Notes: generated by a model from the letters alone, not told the origin. A stretch of DNA of 64,000 nucleotides from Flavobacterium sp. CBA20B-1 (GCF_028473145.1 NZ_CP092370.1:2890074-2954073); one strand, 5' to 3'. Positions 54,895 through 63,918 are shown, counted from the first letter of the stretch. Numbers and translations are program-made.

Positions 54895-54949
54895 AAAACC
54901 ACATAGATTAAAACGTAAATAGTTTAAATCTATGTGGTTTTGTTTTTTT
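54895..54949. terminator. Bidirectional terminator
   Basis: A long stem of AAAACCACATAGATT and AATCTATGTGGTTTT with inner A/T pairs, followed by a T-run. It ends the three-gene operon and lies 25 bp from the converging bestrophin stop. Confidence 0.88.
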
Positions 54950-54973
54950 AACTCTACAGTATCGAAAGCTTCT

Positions 54974-55975
54974 TTATAAAACAATATTATTCGTCGGCGT
55001 AATTGCTGGTGGAAGATTTTCTTCATCTAACATATCACGCATATCAATTTCGATGGTGCGGCTTATTTGTGTAATGGGAACATCGTTTGCACTGCCCTCG
55101 AAAGGATTCATTGAACTTTCGCCAACGGTATCTAAGGTGATAAATACCCAAGTTAAAATCATTGAAAAAGGTACGTTTAACCAAACCGAATACCCTTCGA
55201 TAATAGTATTTGCGCCTAGTTTGTCAAATTCATTCAGCAAACCAAACGGAACAGACAACACAAACAAAAACAGTAGGTAAGTGGTTATAGAACTGAAGTT
55301 GCGCGGGTACGGAAAATTCTTAATACGCTCTGCTTTCCCTTGATGATCGGTAAATTTTGTTAGCGATTGTTGCAGTAAATTCCATTGAAAATCGTTAATA
55401 GCACCGTCTTTGTACAATTGTGCCAAATGTTTTGACTGCAAGGCCGAAAGTTGTGTGGCACGGTTTTTCTTTTGTAAGATGTATGAATATTCATCTGCTG
55501 ACAAAAAAGGTTTTAACTCTTTTTCAATGTTAGATACTCTTTCGGGTATTGTATAATACTGTAAATATTCTTCATTTGATTTTTCGGTCATATTTTCCCA
55601 AGTCCGCGGATCACGTAGTTGAAAACGCAGGGCAGTTAACCATGCAAAGTGTCTGTAAAAAATCGTTTTAACCTCGTTATTGGATCCATTTAAAGCATCG
55701 CGAAGCGAATAAGCAAACGAACGGCTGTCGTTGATAATGGCACCGTAAATTTGGCGGGCTTCCCACAAGCGGGCATAGCTGGCATTGTTTTTAAAACCAA
55801 CGATAAAAGCCACAGCCGTACCTAAAATGGTGATGGGCTGCCAGGGCAACGATAAAAAATGGGCGCCTAAAAAATAACACAATGTGGGGATTAAAGAAAG
55901 TATAAAAACTTTGTAAATGGTTCTGCGGGTCCACATGATGAACTCTGTTGGGCTAAATCTTCTTCCTGCGTTCAT
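54974..55975 (-). CDS. Bestrophin family ion channel
   Basis: A 333-residue membrane protein of the bestrophin/UPF0187 family. Four or so helices are visible (two at about 22-62 and two at about 225-275). Family motifs are RRTIYKVFILSLIPTLCYF, FKNNASYARLWEARQIYGAI, RHFAWLTALRFQLRDPRTWE and the late ESSMNPFEGSANDVPITQIS. Bacterial bestrophins form pentameric channels conducting cations. It is 49 bp downstream of a K+ channel gene on the same strand. Confidence 0.93.
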   Translation of the reverse strand: MNAGRRFSPTEFIMWTRRTIYKVFILSLIPTLCYFLGAHFLSLPWQPITILGTAVAFIVGFKNNASYARLWEARQIYGAIINDSRSFAYSLRDALNGSNNEVKTIFYRHFAWLTALRFQLRDPRTWENMTEKSNEEYLQYYTIPERVSNIEKELKPFLSADEYSYILQKKNRATQLSALQSKHLAQLYKDGAINDFQWNLLQQSLTKFTDHQGKAERIKNFPYPRNFSSITTYLLFLFVLSVPFGLLNEFDKLGANTIIEGYSVWLNVPFSMILTWVFITLDTVGESSMNPFEGSANDVPITQISRTIEIDMRDMLDEENLPPAITPTNNIVL

Positions 55976-56024
55976 GTTTTTTAATAATTAGGATACTGAA
56001 AAGTATTGTTTTAGAAATGAATGA

Positions 56025-56690
56025 CTAATTCGTGTTTGTTTTACCAGAAAATTTACTAATGATAATTCCCACTAAAACAACCGAATAAAATTGACCAATG
56101 ATACCAATAAGCGACGTGATGAGTTTTGTTTGATACGAATTAGGTGTAATATCGCCATAGCCTATTGTGGTTAGGGTAATAGAGCAAAAATAAACCAAAT
56201 CTATAAACGTGTGTGCCGGACTGCTATAGTCAAGACCTTTGAACGAATTTGGATCGATGTATGCAAAAATTTGCAACATAAATACAAATGCTTCCAACAA
56301 CAATAAAAATCCGCAAGCCGATGCCGAGATGATATCTGTATTGATATAGCTGGGTTTTGTTAAAAACTTAAAAATCTCAAGAAAAATGAAAAAATAAAAA
56401 ATTACATAGCAAATATTTAAAAGCATCATAAACCATGTGATTTCCTTAAAAAAGGGGAGCAGCACCGGAAGAGCTATTACCAAGATGGTTAAAACATTTT
56501 TTATGATGTTTTTTGCTCTGCCTTTTTCAATAAACACACCAATACTAGCCAACCCTAAAAATACCATATTAAGCGGCCACAACACTTCTATATAAAAGGG
56601 AATATCTTGTACCACAATCCCAATAAAAAGATGTTGAATAAGTGCTGCAAGAAGCAGTTCGTATTTTCGTTTTTGTAAAAATGTTTTCAT
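56025..56690 (-). CDS. Two-pore-domain type potassium channel protein
   Basis: A 221-residue membrane protein with about five hydrophobic helices and one pore loop containing the selectivity filter TTIGYGD at about residue 187, followed by the inner helix. The N-terminal helices are short, so it resembles the bacterial Ion_trans_2 group rather than voltage-gated channels. It probably conducts K+. No cytosolic RCK domain is present. The 377-bp gap to the next gene holds only A/T-rich sequence and that gene's promoter. Confidence 0.88.
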   Translation of the reverse strand: MKTFLQKRKYELLLAALIQHLFIGIVVQDIPFYIEVLWPLNMVFLGLASIGVFIEKGRAKNIIKNVLTILVIALPVLLPFFKEITWFMMLLNICYVIFYFFIFLEIFKFLTKPSYINTDIISASACGFLLLLEAFVFMLQIFAYIDPNSFKGLDYSSPAHTFIDLVYFCSITLTTIGYGDITPNSYQTKLITSLIGIIGQFYSVVLVGIIISKFSGKTNTN

Positions 56691-57040
56691 TTATTAAGAA
56701 TACTTAATGATCATCTTTGTTTTACGTTTTTTTTTTGCAAATAGGAAACTTACCTCATTAATTTTTTTAAAAAAATGCAATTTAAATATCCATATATTAC
56801 TATAAAATTAATATGATAACTTATTCGTTAAAATCAATAAAAATAGTACGAAAAGTGAATGAAAAACACGGAGATTTTTAGGCTAATTTTTTTATTATAA
56901 CAATCGATTTTTTCTCTAAATACTAGGCAAATATAATTTATTTTGAAAATTACCCAATAGTTTAAAAATAGAATTTAGAATCAAGTTTGATAAGTTGATA
57001 TATTTTATTAAAAAAGTGTTTATTTTAATGAATCTGATTG

Positions 57041-57048
57041 TATATTTG
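57041..57048 (+). promoter_or_regulatory. -7 element of the large T9SS protein gene
   Basis: TATATTTG, a full TAnnTTTG match, lies 19 bp before the ATG at 57068. In the rest of the 56691-57067 interval I see no gene or structure. Confidence 0.55.
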
Positions 57049-57067
57049 TTGAAATATAAATTAATTT

Positions 57068-59626
57068 ATGAAAAACATATACTTTCTTTTTTTGTTGTTA
57101 TTTTCTAGTGTGTGCTTTGGTCAATACTATGAACAACATTATATAGCCCCAGCTCCTTGGCAATATTGGAACAATGCTAACGAAATAGTTATAGGAACTA
57201 TAGAACCCAATGTAAATGTAGTAGTACAAGTTAGTAAGAGTGATGGTACTTTGGTTACTACTTTGAATGTCACTGAAAACAATCCAGTTTCGTACATATT
57301 TACGGGTGCTTTCACAACTACACCTAAAAACAATTTGAATATTATCGAAAACGATAAAGGTTTAATCATAGAGGCCACACATCCAGTAATGGTAAATGTT
57401 AGGAATATTGCTTCAGATGCAGTTGGAAGTACTGTGGCTAACATAAAAGGAAATGCATCATTAGTAAGTTTTGGTTCGGAAGGATTAGGTTTGGAATTCA
57501 GGGTAGGGTACTATCGAAATTCTGTTCAAGGTTTAAATATGGGAGCTCCTGTATATTCGGTTATGGCAACAGAAGATAATACATTGGTTTATTTACCTGC
57601 GAGCACTATTTCATTGAATAAAGGACAAAGCTATTTGTTTAACGCGCCTATGGGATCTTTAATAACTGCAGATAAGCCCATTGTTATGAATACAGGAAAT
57701 TATGGCGATACTCCGCAAATTTGTGGAGCAGCTGGTCAAGATGGCGAAGATGGAACATTTGATCAAATTGCACCTATTCAATCATTAGGAACAAAGTATA
57801 TGGTGGTGCGTGGAGAAGGAAGCGTACCAACAATCGCTCAGTCTCAACAAGGTTTTGGTTCGGAACAAACTACGATTGTTGCTTCAAAAAACAATACTAT
57901 AATTACCATTCAAAATTTCAATGCAAACGGAACTGTAGCCGGTGCACCATTATCAATGTTTTTAAACGCTGGTGATTCCTATACTTTTTACCATGGAAAT
58001 GGATTAGATTTGTTATCATCATCAATGATTACTTCTGATCAACCTATAATTGTTTATTCAGGAACAGCTGTTGATTGCGAAACCGATATTTCAACTGTTT
58101 TGCCTATTGGAGGTTGTTCAGGATCGTTGAATATTCAAACCAAAAAGTTTATAGACTATAATAATGGAAACTTACCCTACTATGGATTTTGCATTATTGA
58201 AAGTAATACGGTGCCGGTTTTTGTGAACGGACAAAATATCGAAGTGCTTACCGGAAATTTAAGAGTACCTATTGGAACAACCGGTTTTTATCTCATTACT
58301 TTTGATAATATACAAATAAATAATCCAGCCAATCTAATTATCACCTCAACGTTGCCATTAACCTCAAGTTTGGTGCAGCAAGGTGGAGGCTTTTCCATGT
58401 CGGCATTTTTCTCCTCTTTTGGTGAAGCTGCTGATCCTCCCGTGTTCGCAAGAAGAAATAGTGACTGCAGTGTAACATTAGAAGCCGAGGATGGTTACAG
58501 TCAATATGTATGGTATAAAGATGAAATAAATTATCAAACAACTACTAATAACACCCTTCGAGTTACTGAATCGGGGAGTTATTCTGTTCAAGTGATGCGC
58601 GACTGCGGATTATCAAATGTATCTGTACCCTTAGATGTAGAAATTGAACCATGTTCAGATCTGGAAGTAGTAAAAGAACGCACGTATCAAAAAGATTTGG
58701 ATGTAACTTTCACAATAACCGTTACAAACCGAAATCCGCATTTTACTGAACCCAACGCCATTGCCACCGATATACTGCCGCAAGGCTTAGTGTATGTTAA
58801 TTCCACTACAACTAAAGGTGTTTATAACAATACCTCAGGTATTTGGAATATAGGTTCATTAGCGCCCAATGAATCACAAACTTTAGTAATAGATTGCACC
58901 ATTGGATCTTCGGGTGATTATGTAAATACTGCAACAGTTGCTGGTGATTTTGAAGATACAAATACTAAAAATAATAAAGATACAGCAACAGTAGAAGCAT
59001 TAGTTGCAGATCTTGATGCAGTTAAAGATGATTTTAGAGAACTTTATATTCCAAACGATTATTTAGAATATTCAATAAAAGTAACCAATAAAGGACCTCA
59101 ACGAGCATTAAATGTACTTGTGAAAGATGAAATGCCACATGCCACAACGGAGATGAGTTGGAGTGGAAATGGCAAATCAGGTACCGGTGATTTGATAGAT
59201 ACAATTAATGCTTTAAACCCTAATGAGGTAGTAGAGTATAAAGTTCGTTTAAGAGTACCCGCAGATCATAAAGGTGTTTTTACAAACAGCGTAGATGTTA
59301 GTTCTGAGTATGTAGTTGATCCAAACCCGGTATGTACTAGATGTTCGGATACAGATCTTCCCGAATTTAATATTCCTCGTGGAATTTCTCCTAATGGCGA
59401 TGGGGATAATGATTACCTAGATTTGTCGTACTTCTTTGTGAGTAGAATTGTTATCTTTAATAGATATGGGCAAGAAGTATATTCTAAAAATAATTATACG
59501 AATGAATGGTATGGTCAAGACAACAATAATAGAATATTACCATCAGGCACCTATTTTTATACTGCATATATTCTGAATAATCCCTACAAAACAGGCTATA
59601 TAGAAGTTATCAGAGAGGTGAAGTAA
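57068..59626 (+). CDS. Large secreted protein: IgGFc-binding-like region, DUF11 repeats, T9SS type B domain
   Basis: An 852-residue exported protein (signal to SSVCFGQ). Residues 25-460 resemble the IgGFc-binding N-terminal region (VYSVMATEDNTLVYLPAS, GSLITADKPIVMNTGNYG, VVRGEGSVPTIAQ, TSDQPIIVYSGT). A cysteine-containing domain follows (about 465-530). Two DUF11-like repeats (535-640 and 645-755) come next: TDILPQGLVYVNSTTTKG and VKDEMPHATTEMSWSG. The C-terminal 85 residues have GISPNGDGDNDYLDL, IFNRYGQEVYSK and LPSGTYFYTAY, the type B sorting signal. Probably a surface adhesin or gliding-associated protein. Confidence 0.9.
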   Translation: MKNIYFLFLLLFSSVCFGQYYEQHYIAPAPWQYWNNANEIVIGTIEPNVNVVVQVSKSDGTLVTTLNVTENNPVSYIFTGAFTTTPKNNLNIIENDKGLIIEATHPVMVNVRNIASDAVGSTVANIKGNASLVSFGSEGLGLEFRVGYYRNSVQGLNMGAPVYSVMATEDNTLVYLPASTISLNKGQSYLFNAPMGSLITADKPIVMNTGNYGDTPQICGAAGQDGEDGTFDQIAPIQSLGTKYMVVRGEGSVPTIAQSQQGFGSEQTTIVASKNNTIITIQNFNANGTVAGAPLSMFLNAGDSYTFYHGNGLDLLSSSMITSDQPIIVYSGTAVDCETDISTVLPIGGCSGSLNIQTKKFIDYNNGNLPYYGFCIIESNTVPVFVNGQNIEVLTGNLRVPIGTTGFYLITFDNIQINNPANLIITSTLPLTSSLVQQGGGFSMSAFFSSFGEAADPPVFARRNSDCSVTLEAEDGYSQYVWYKDEINYQTTTNNTLRVTESGSYSVQVMRDCGLSNVSVPLDVEIEPCSDLEVVKERTYQKDLDVTFTITVTNRNPHFTEPNAIATDILPQGLVYVNSTTTKGVYNNTSGIWNIGSLAPNESQTLVIDCTIGSSGDYVNTATVAGDFEDTNTKNNKDTATVEALVADLDAVKDDFRELYIPNDYLEYSIKVTNKGPQRALNVLVKDEMPHATTEMSWSGNGKSGTGDLIDTINALNPNEVVEYKVRLRVPADHKGVFTNSVDVSSEYVVDPNPVCTRCSDTDLPEFNIPRGISPNGDGDNDYLDLSYFFVSRIVIFNRYGQEVYSKNNYTNEWYGQDNNNRILPSGTYFYTAYILNNPYKTGYIEVIREVK

Positions 59627-59640
59627 AAAAATCATCATTA

Positions 59641-59682
59641 AAAAAAGTCGTTTCATGTCTATTCTGAAACGACTTTTTTTTT
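59641..59682. terminator. Bidirectional terminator
   Basis: A 15-bp stem of AAAAAAGTCGTTTCA and TGAAACGACTTTTTT with a 9-base loop and T-run, between converging genes. Confidence 0.9.
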
Positions 59683-59685
59683 GGA

Positions 59686-60156
59686 TTAAATTTTCACAAA
59701 TTTTTGTGTAATATTTATTTTAGTACTTTCATCTTCTTGTTTAAGATTTAAGTGTAATTTATTTTGTTCAAGCAATAAAATTTGAAAAGTTTGAGGAGCA
59801 CCATCTGCGGTAATTGTAAGGGTGTTTCCATTTTTTTGATACGTTCCTGTACCTTGTTGTTCTCTTTCTTCTGTTTGAGCAGTTGCTGGCGTGTACATAT
59901 AATATGTAACGTTGTTATCTGCTTTAAAATCATACTGAACAATAATTCCGCTGTCTTTTGTGAGTATATCTTTTTCGTCAAAAACAACATTTCCTTCCAT
60001 TTCAAGTTTCATATCCATGGCTTGCAAATCCCACTTTCCAACTAACTGGTTTGTAGGTTGAGGTTCTGGTGTTGCTGTATGATCGTCGCTAGAACATGCC
60101 GTTAAACCAAATACGCTTATTGTGGCAATTGATAAAAAAGTATAAATTTTTTTTAT
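59686..60156 (-). CDS. Lipocalin-like lipoprotein with ATA at the start position
   Basis: The frame encodes a complete 156-residue lipoprotein if it starts at an ATA codon (60154-60156): it would read (M)KKIYTFLSIATISVFGLTAC with a perfect lipobox, then LVGKWDLQAMDM and a lipocalin-like barrel ending ITQKFVKI. An in-frame TAA lies two codons before the ATA, and no ATG, GTG or TTG occurs before the signal peptide. Internal starts (TTG or ATG near 60027) would lose the export signal. Either ATA/ATT is used or the gene has lost its start by a G-to-A change. Confidence 0.7.
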   Translation of the reverse strand: MKKIYTFLSIATISVFGLTACSSDDHTATPEPQPTNQLVGKWDLQAMDMKLEMEGNVVFDEKDILTKDSGIIVQYDFKADNNVTYYMYTPATAQTEEREQQGTGTYQKNGNTLTITADGAPQTFQILLLEQNKLHLNLKQEDESTKINITQKFVKI

Positions 60157-60221
60157 AATTTATTTTTTAAGTCTTAGATTAAAATAATGGATGCAAAACT
60201 ATCAAAAAATACCTAGATAAA

Positions 60222-60248
60222 AAAATCCACCTTTAGCGGGTGGATTTT
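60222..60248 (-). terminator. Terminator after ndk
   Basis: A 10-bp stem of AAAATCCACC and GGTGGATTTT with a 7-base loop, 20 bp beyond the ndk stop. Confidence 0.8.
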
Positions 60249-60267
60249 ACATATCTGTGTCAGTTAA

Positions 60268-60687
60268 TTAAAACTGTTCTCTTCCTGCAAAGTGGAAAGC
60301 AGCTTCAATTTCTGCATTTTCGTCAGAATCTGAACCGTGAACTGCGTTTTCACCGATTGATTTTGCATATTTTTTACGGATTGTTCCTTCCGCAGCATCA
60401 GCCGGATTGGTAGCGCCGATTAATGTACGGAAATCTTCCACTGCGTTTTCTTTTTCTAAAATTGCTGCAACAATCGGTCCTCTCGACATGAATTCTACTA
60501 ATTCACCATAAAATGGGCGCTCTGCATGCACTTCGTAAAACTTCTTAGCATCAGCAACTGTTAATTGCGTTAATTTCATTGCAACGATTCTAAAACCGCC
60601 TTCAGCAATCATGTTTAATATTCCACCAATACTTCCAGCTTCTACAGCGTCTGGTTTAATCATTGTAAATGTTCTTGTACCTGCCAT
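60268..60687 (-). CDS. ndk: Nucleoside diphosphate kinase
   Basis: A 139-residue enzyme that equilibrates nucleoside di- and triphosphates. Signature: [19 protein letters not shown], the [12 protein letters not shown] strand, the catalytic His in [14 protein letters not shown] at about residue 117 and a normal C-terminus ([13 protein letters not shown]). It is single and diverges from the truncated haemoglobin gene. Confidence 0.97.
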   Translation of the reverse strand: MAGTRTFTMIKPDAVEAGSIGGILNMIAEGGFRIVAMKLTQLTVADAKKFYEVHAERPFYGELVEFMSRGPIVAAILEKENAVEDFRTLIGATNPADAAEGTIRKKYAKSIGENAVHGSDSDENAEIEAAFHFAGREQF

Positions 60688-60786
60688 TTTTTTCTTTGTT
60701 TAATTTGGATGCAAAAATAAGTATTTTATAAAATTATAAGCAATTTTATTGTAAATAGTTTGTAATTTTATACAAAGAAAATAAAA

Positions 60787-61179
60787 ATGAAGCACGATAT
60801 TGAAAGCCGAGATGATTTAGAGCAATTGGTTCGAATTTTTTATGAAAAAGTGCGAAGTGATGCCGAATTGGCACCTATTTTTAATTCGATAATTACCGAT
60901 TGGGAACCTCATTTACAAAAGATTACCGATTTCTGGGAACAACATCTTTTCGGAGCTCAAAAGTATAAAGGCAACCCAATTGAAACACACAATAAAGTTG
61001 ATGCTAGAATGAAACATAATGTTACGGCACACAATTTTGGCACTTGGCTTTTTTATTGGATGCAAACTTTAGACGAGCTTTTTGAAGGACCTAATAAGGA
61101 AGTATTGAAATTTAAAGCCCGCAAAATGCAAACAGTTTTCTTTGTGAATATAGTGCAGGCACGATCGAAGACAATATAG
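60787..61179 (+). CDS. Group III truncated haemoglobin
   Basis: A 130-residue haem protein of the 2/2 globin type. Features fit group III: LVRIFYEKVRSDAELAPIF at the B-C region, DWEPHLQKITDFWEQHLFG with the conserved helix E residues, THNKVDARMKHNVTAHNFGT containing the likely proximal His, and WLFYWMQTLDELFEGPN. Role (oxygen, NO or sulfide chemistry) is uncertain. It has its own terminator. Confidence 0.88.
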   Translation: MKHDIESRDDLEQLVRIFYEKVRSDAELAPIFNSIITDWEPHLQKITDFWEQHLFGAQKYKGNPIETHNKVDARMKHNVTAHNFGTWLFYWMQTLDELFEGPNKEVLKFKARKMQTVFFVNIVQARSKTI

Positions 61180-61315
61180 ATTTTTCGATTTTATTTGAAG
61201 TTATACATTAAGAGTCATGTTGCATTTGATTGAGTATCTTACTAGATTATTAATGTTATAATTCTTAGAAAAGTTCTTAATGATTGCATTTCTAAAATGA
61301 TATTACATTATAAAT

Positions 61316-61348
61316 AAATGCTCAAAGATATGTCTCCGAGCATTTTTC
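61316..61348 (+). terminator. Terminator after the globin gene
   Basis: A hairpin of AAATGCTC and GAGCATTT with a 14-base loop and short T-run. Otherwise the 61180-61402 interval holds nothing recognisable. Confidence 0.6.
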
Positions 61349-61402
61349 TATACTGAGCAAAAAAATAGATGCTGAATGTACTATAGATTTTTGTAACTGT
61401 AT

Positions 61403-61921
61403 TTATTTTTTAACTTTTTTCAATGCGTCTGTATATTTTTTCTTAACACCATTGTCTGCTTCATTTTCGCAAAGAACTTTTACTTTTGGTACTAATATCC
61501 AGTTGTTTTCTGTTTTTAATTTTATGATTTCTGCTAGGGAATATGCTGTTGCCCAACGCACAACTGTGCCTTCGTTTTCCGCATTAAGCAAAAGATTGAC
61601 TATAGCTTTCTCTAATTTTTCAGGATACAATTTTGCAGTGTTTCCTATCACTTTAGCACTTTCCCATTTCAAGCGTGGTTCTTCTTCTTTCAACAATTCA
61701 GTAACATATTCAAAAACAGCTTCGTTTGCAATACTGGGAGTTTTCTTAGTAGCCCATTCTATTGCTTCTATACAAGTTGCTTTGTCTGTGGATTTTTGTT
61801 GTTCTGCAAAAGCCAATAATTCTTCAATAGGCATTTCATCGCTTAGTAACCATTCACCCAAAATTTTGACTTTTGCTTTTGCTTTTATGGTTTTATCTTT
61901 AAACAAATCTTCTATATTCAT
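61403..61921 (-). CDS. HEAT-repeat protein
   Basis: A 172-residue all-helical cytosolic protein with about four HEAT-like repeats: IEELLAFAEQQKSTDKATCI, EAVFEYVTELLKEEEPRLKW, ESAKVIGNTAKLYPEKLEKA and AEIIKLKTENNWILVPKVKV. Such scaffolds bind other proteins. It starts directly after the stop of the VOC-family relic and is the last gene of that minus-strand run. Confidence 0.78.
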   Translation of the reverse strand: MNIEDLFKDKTIKAKAKVKILGEWLLSDEMPIEELLAFAEQQKSTDKATCIEAIEWATKKTPSIANEAVFEYVTELLKEEEPRLKWESAKVIGNTAKLYPEKLEKAIVNLLLNAENEGTVVRWATAYSLAEIIKLKTENNWILVPKVKVLCENEADNGVKKKYTDALKKVKK

Positions 61922-62360
61922 TTATGCATTTTGATGTGATTCAAAATTAATCATCCAATTAATACCAAATTTATCGGTAAACATACCAAAATAAGCACCC
62001 CAAAAAAGTATCAGCCATGGGCATGGTAATTTGTCCACCTGCCGATAAACCATTGAATAATTGATCTGCTTCTTCTTTGCTTTCAGGATTAATCGAGATT
62101 GAAAAATTATTTCCTTGCAAAAATGCCGGTGCCCATTCACCACCTATATCGCTACCCATTAAAACTGTTGAACCAATTGGTAAACCAACATGCATAATTT
62201 TATTTTGATCGGCTTCACTCATTGGTGGCATTCCTTCTTGCGGAGGCATTTCATTAAATCTTCCAAGGTAAGTGAATTCTCCCCCAAAAACCTACTTGTA
62301 GAAATTGAACGCTTCTTCGCAATTTCCGTTGAAATTTAAGTAAGTGTGTACTGTTGCCAT
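61922..62360 (-). pseudogene. Broken PhnB-like VOC family gene (nonsense plus frameshift)
   Basis: From ATG 62360 the frame reads ATVHTYLNFNGNCEEAFNFY-K, stops at TAG (62292-62294) and goes on in frame with VFGGEFTYLGRFNEMPPQEG through MSEADQNKIMHVGLP. Near the C-terminus the A6 run at 62002-62007 (T6 on the coding strand) carries one base too many; removing it restores ADTFWGAYFGMFTDKFGINW with a stop at 61922. The family is the PhnB-like glyoxalase/VOC fold. Two independent lesions make this a pseudogene unless the sequence has errors. Confidence 0.85.
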
Positions 62361-62382
62361 TTTATATATTTAAAATTTTAGA

Positions 62383-62865
62383 TTATTTCTTTGTTCTAAT
62401 AAAAATCATTGCAATTGCAGTAGTAACAATACCCATTGCTAGCGCTCCGATGACACTTTTTATGGCATAGTTATTATAATTAAAGTATGCTTCAGCCGCA
62501 GATGTGGATGGATAGGAACCCAACTCTACTGAGCGTTTTATTACGTTTGGAAAGTATTCAGGAGTTATGACATACGAAGTAATCCATTGTGTTATAGGGC
62601 TTAATATAGCGATGCATACAGATAGGATGACTCCGGAAATTAATCCTTGTTAATAAGTCATGATGCCATTGTAAAAATTTTTCTTTTTATCCTTTAAAGC
62701 CATAACCATAAACCAAATAGCAGGAATTGCAAACAAGTTGGTTATATACATGTGATAATCGATATACGTACTGTGTAAGCCGCTGAGTTTTTCTAGCCAC
62801 ATCCAAACTAAACTCATGATTGCAAAAAGTAGCGCCCATTTTACTTCAATTCTAATATTTTTCAT
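62383..62865 (-). pseudogene. DUF4199-like membrane protein gene with an in-frame TAA
   Basis: The frame starts MKNIRIEVKWALLFAIMSLV and runs through two membrane helices to NGIMTY, then TAA at 62650-62652, then continues in frame with QGLISGVILSVCIAILSPIT, VITPEYFPNVIKRSVELG and a last helix ending FIRTKK with a stop at 62383. The order, length (161 codons) and KQG-type junction fit DUF4199 membrane proteins. AAA-to-TAA is the likely change. Confidence 0.8.
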
Positions 62866-62873
62866 TGTTAAAT

Positions 62874-63245
62874 TTATCTGTGTTGATCAATTAATATTTG
62901 GTTACCATCTGGATCGATTAGTGTGATGTGAGCGGGGCCTGATGTGTTATGATCTGCTTCTGCAGTTAATGCAATTCCTTGCTTTTTTAAATGCTCTTGT
63001 ATGGTTCTTACATCATCAAATGTTTCCAAATTTTGCGCATCATTGTCCCAACCCGGGTTAAATGTAATAATATTTCCCTCAAACATATCTTGAAAGAGTC
63101 CAATAACAGCATTATCATTTTTTAAAATGATCCAATTTTGGTCGATATTTCCACCTTTGTATTCAAATCCCAATTTTTCGTAAAAAGCTTTAGATTTTTG
63201 AATGTCTTTTACTGCCAAACTTATGGAGAATGCGCCTAATTTCAT
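62874..63245 (-). CDS. VOC family (glyoxalase/bleomycin-resistance-like) protein
   Basis: A 123-residue protein with the paired beta-alpha-beta-beta-beta fold: GAFSISLAVKDIQKSKAFYE at the start, KLGFEYKGGNI, GLFQDMFEGNIITFNPG and HITLIDPDGNQILIDQ at the end. The metal-ligand pattern is not complete enough to name a reaction. It is the first gene of the run upstream of the DUF4199 and PhnB-like relics and looks intact. Confidence 0.85.
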   Translation of the reverse strand: MKLGAFSISLAVKDIQKSKAFYEKLGFEYKGGNIDQNWIILKNDNAVIGLFQDMFEGNIITFNPGWDNDAQNLETFDDVRTIQEHLKKQGIALTAEADHNTSGPAHITLIDPDGNQILIDQHR

Positions 63246-63307
63246 GATTTTTATTTTTAAGATGTTTATATATTGCTTGCTATTTTTTTGTTAAAAAATT
63301 AACATAT

Positions 63308-63315
63308 CAAATATA
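63308..63315 (-). promoter_or_regulatory. -7 element upstream of the VOC gene
   Basis: On the minus strand TATATTTG matches TAnnTTTG, about 63 bp before the VOC start. Otherwise 63246-63426 contains no gene that I can recognise. Confidence 0.4.
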
Positions 63316-63426
63316 ATAAAAAAAAGTAGCTATAGTTTTTTAATTCACAATTTCTCGTAATCACAATTTTGTATATTTTTCTTGAGCAAAATATTTTATT
63401 GCTTTAGGTTTTATAGATGGTATAAT

Positions 63427-63821
63427 TTAACGCACCAACTCCATCAAAAAATCGGGTACAGCAATCGGGCGTTTTGTCTGCATGTCCACAAAGACCAAAA
63501 CAGTGTGGGCAGTTGTTAATAAGTCATGGTTTTGATTGTAAATTTCATAGGTAAATTCAATCTTCACGCCACCAATAAACACCATCTTGGTAACCACAGT
63601 TAAAACATCATCGAAAAGGCAGGTTTTTTATAATTCATACTCAAAGAAACCACCGGTAGCATCACACCGCTTTTTTCAAGTTCTTTGTATGAAATCCCTT
63701 TGTTTCTAAGCCATTCCACGCGCCCCATCTCAAAGTATTGGGCATAATTTCCATGGTAAACCACCCCCATTTGGTCGGTCTCGGCGTATCGCACACGTAT
63801 GCTAATTTTGTGTTCTTGCAT
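63427..63821 (-). pseudogene. Frameshifted acyl-CoA thioesterase gene (YbgC/FadM-like)
   Basis: From ATG 63821 the frame encodes a 4-hydroxybenzoyl-CoA-type thioesterase: IRVRYAETDQMGVVYHGNYA, YFEMGRVEWLRNKGISYKEL, VVSLSMNYKKPAF and then an early stop. One base missing near 63615-63622 restores DDVLTVVTKMVFIGGVKIEF, TYEIYNQNHDLLTTAHTVLV, FVDMQTKRPIAVPDFLMELV and a stop at 63427. The total length (395 nt) is one short of a whole codon count. In several flavobacteria this gene neighbours dnaA. Confidence 0.85.
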
Positions 63822-63918
63822 AAAAAAATGTTTCAAAAATTTTATAATTCCAATAAAAAATCCACTTACAATATTATTTCTAAAAATCAAATAGTAAAAT
63901 CATTTTTTTTGATGATTT

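Noticed and set aside
2235..62865. Stop-codon recoding (TAA or TAG read as an amino acid) to explain the several in-frame stops
   Set aside because: Both TAA and TAG terminate many intact genes here at the expected family length, and the in-frame stops occur only in a few accessory genes, some with extra frameshifts. Decay or sequence error is simpler.
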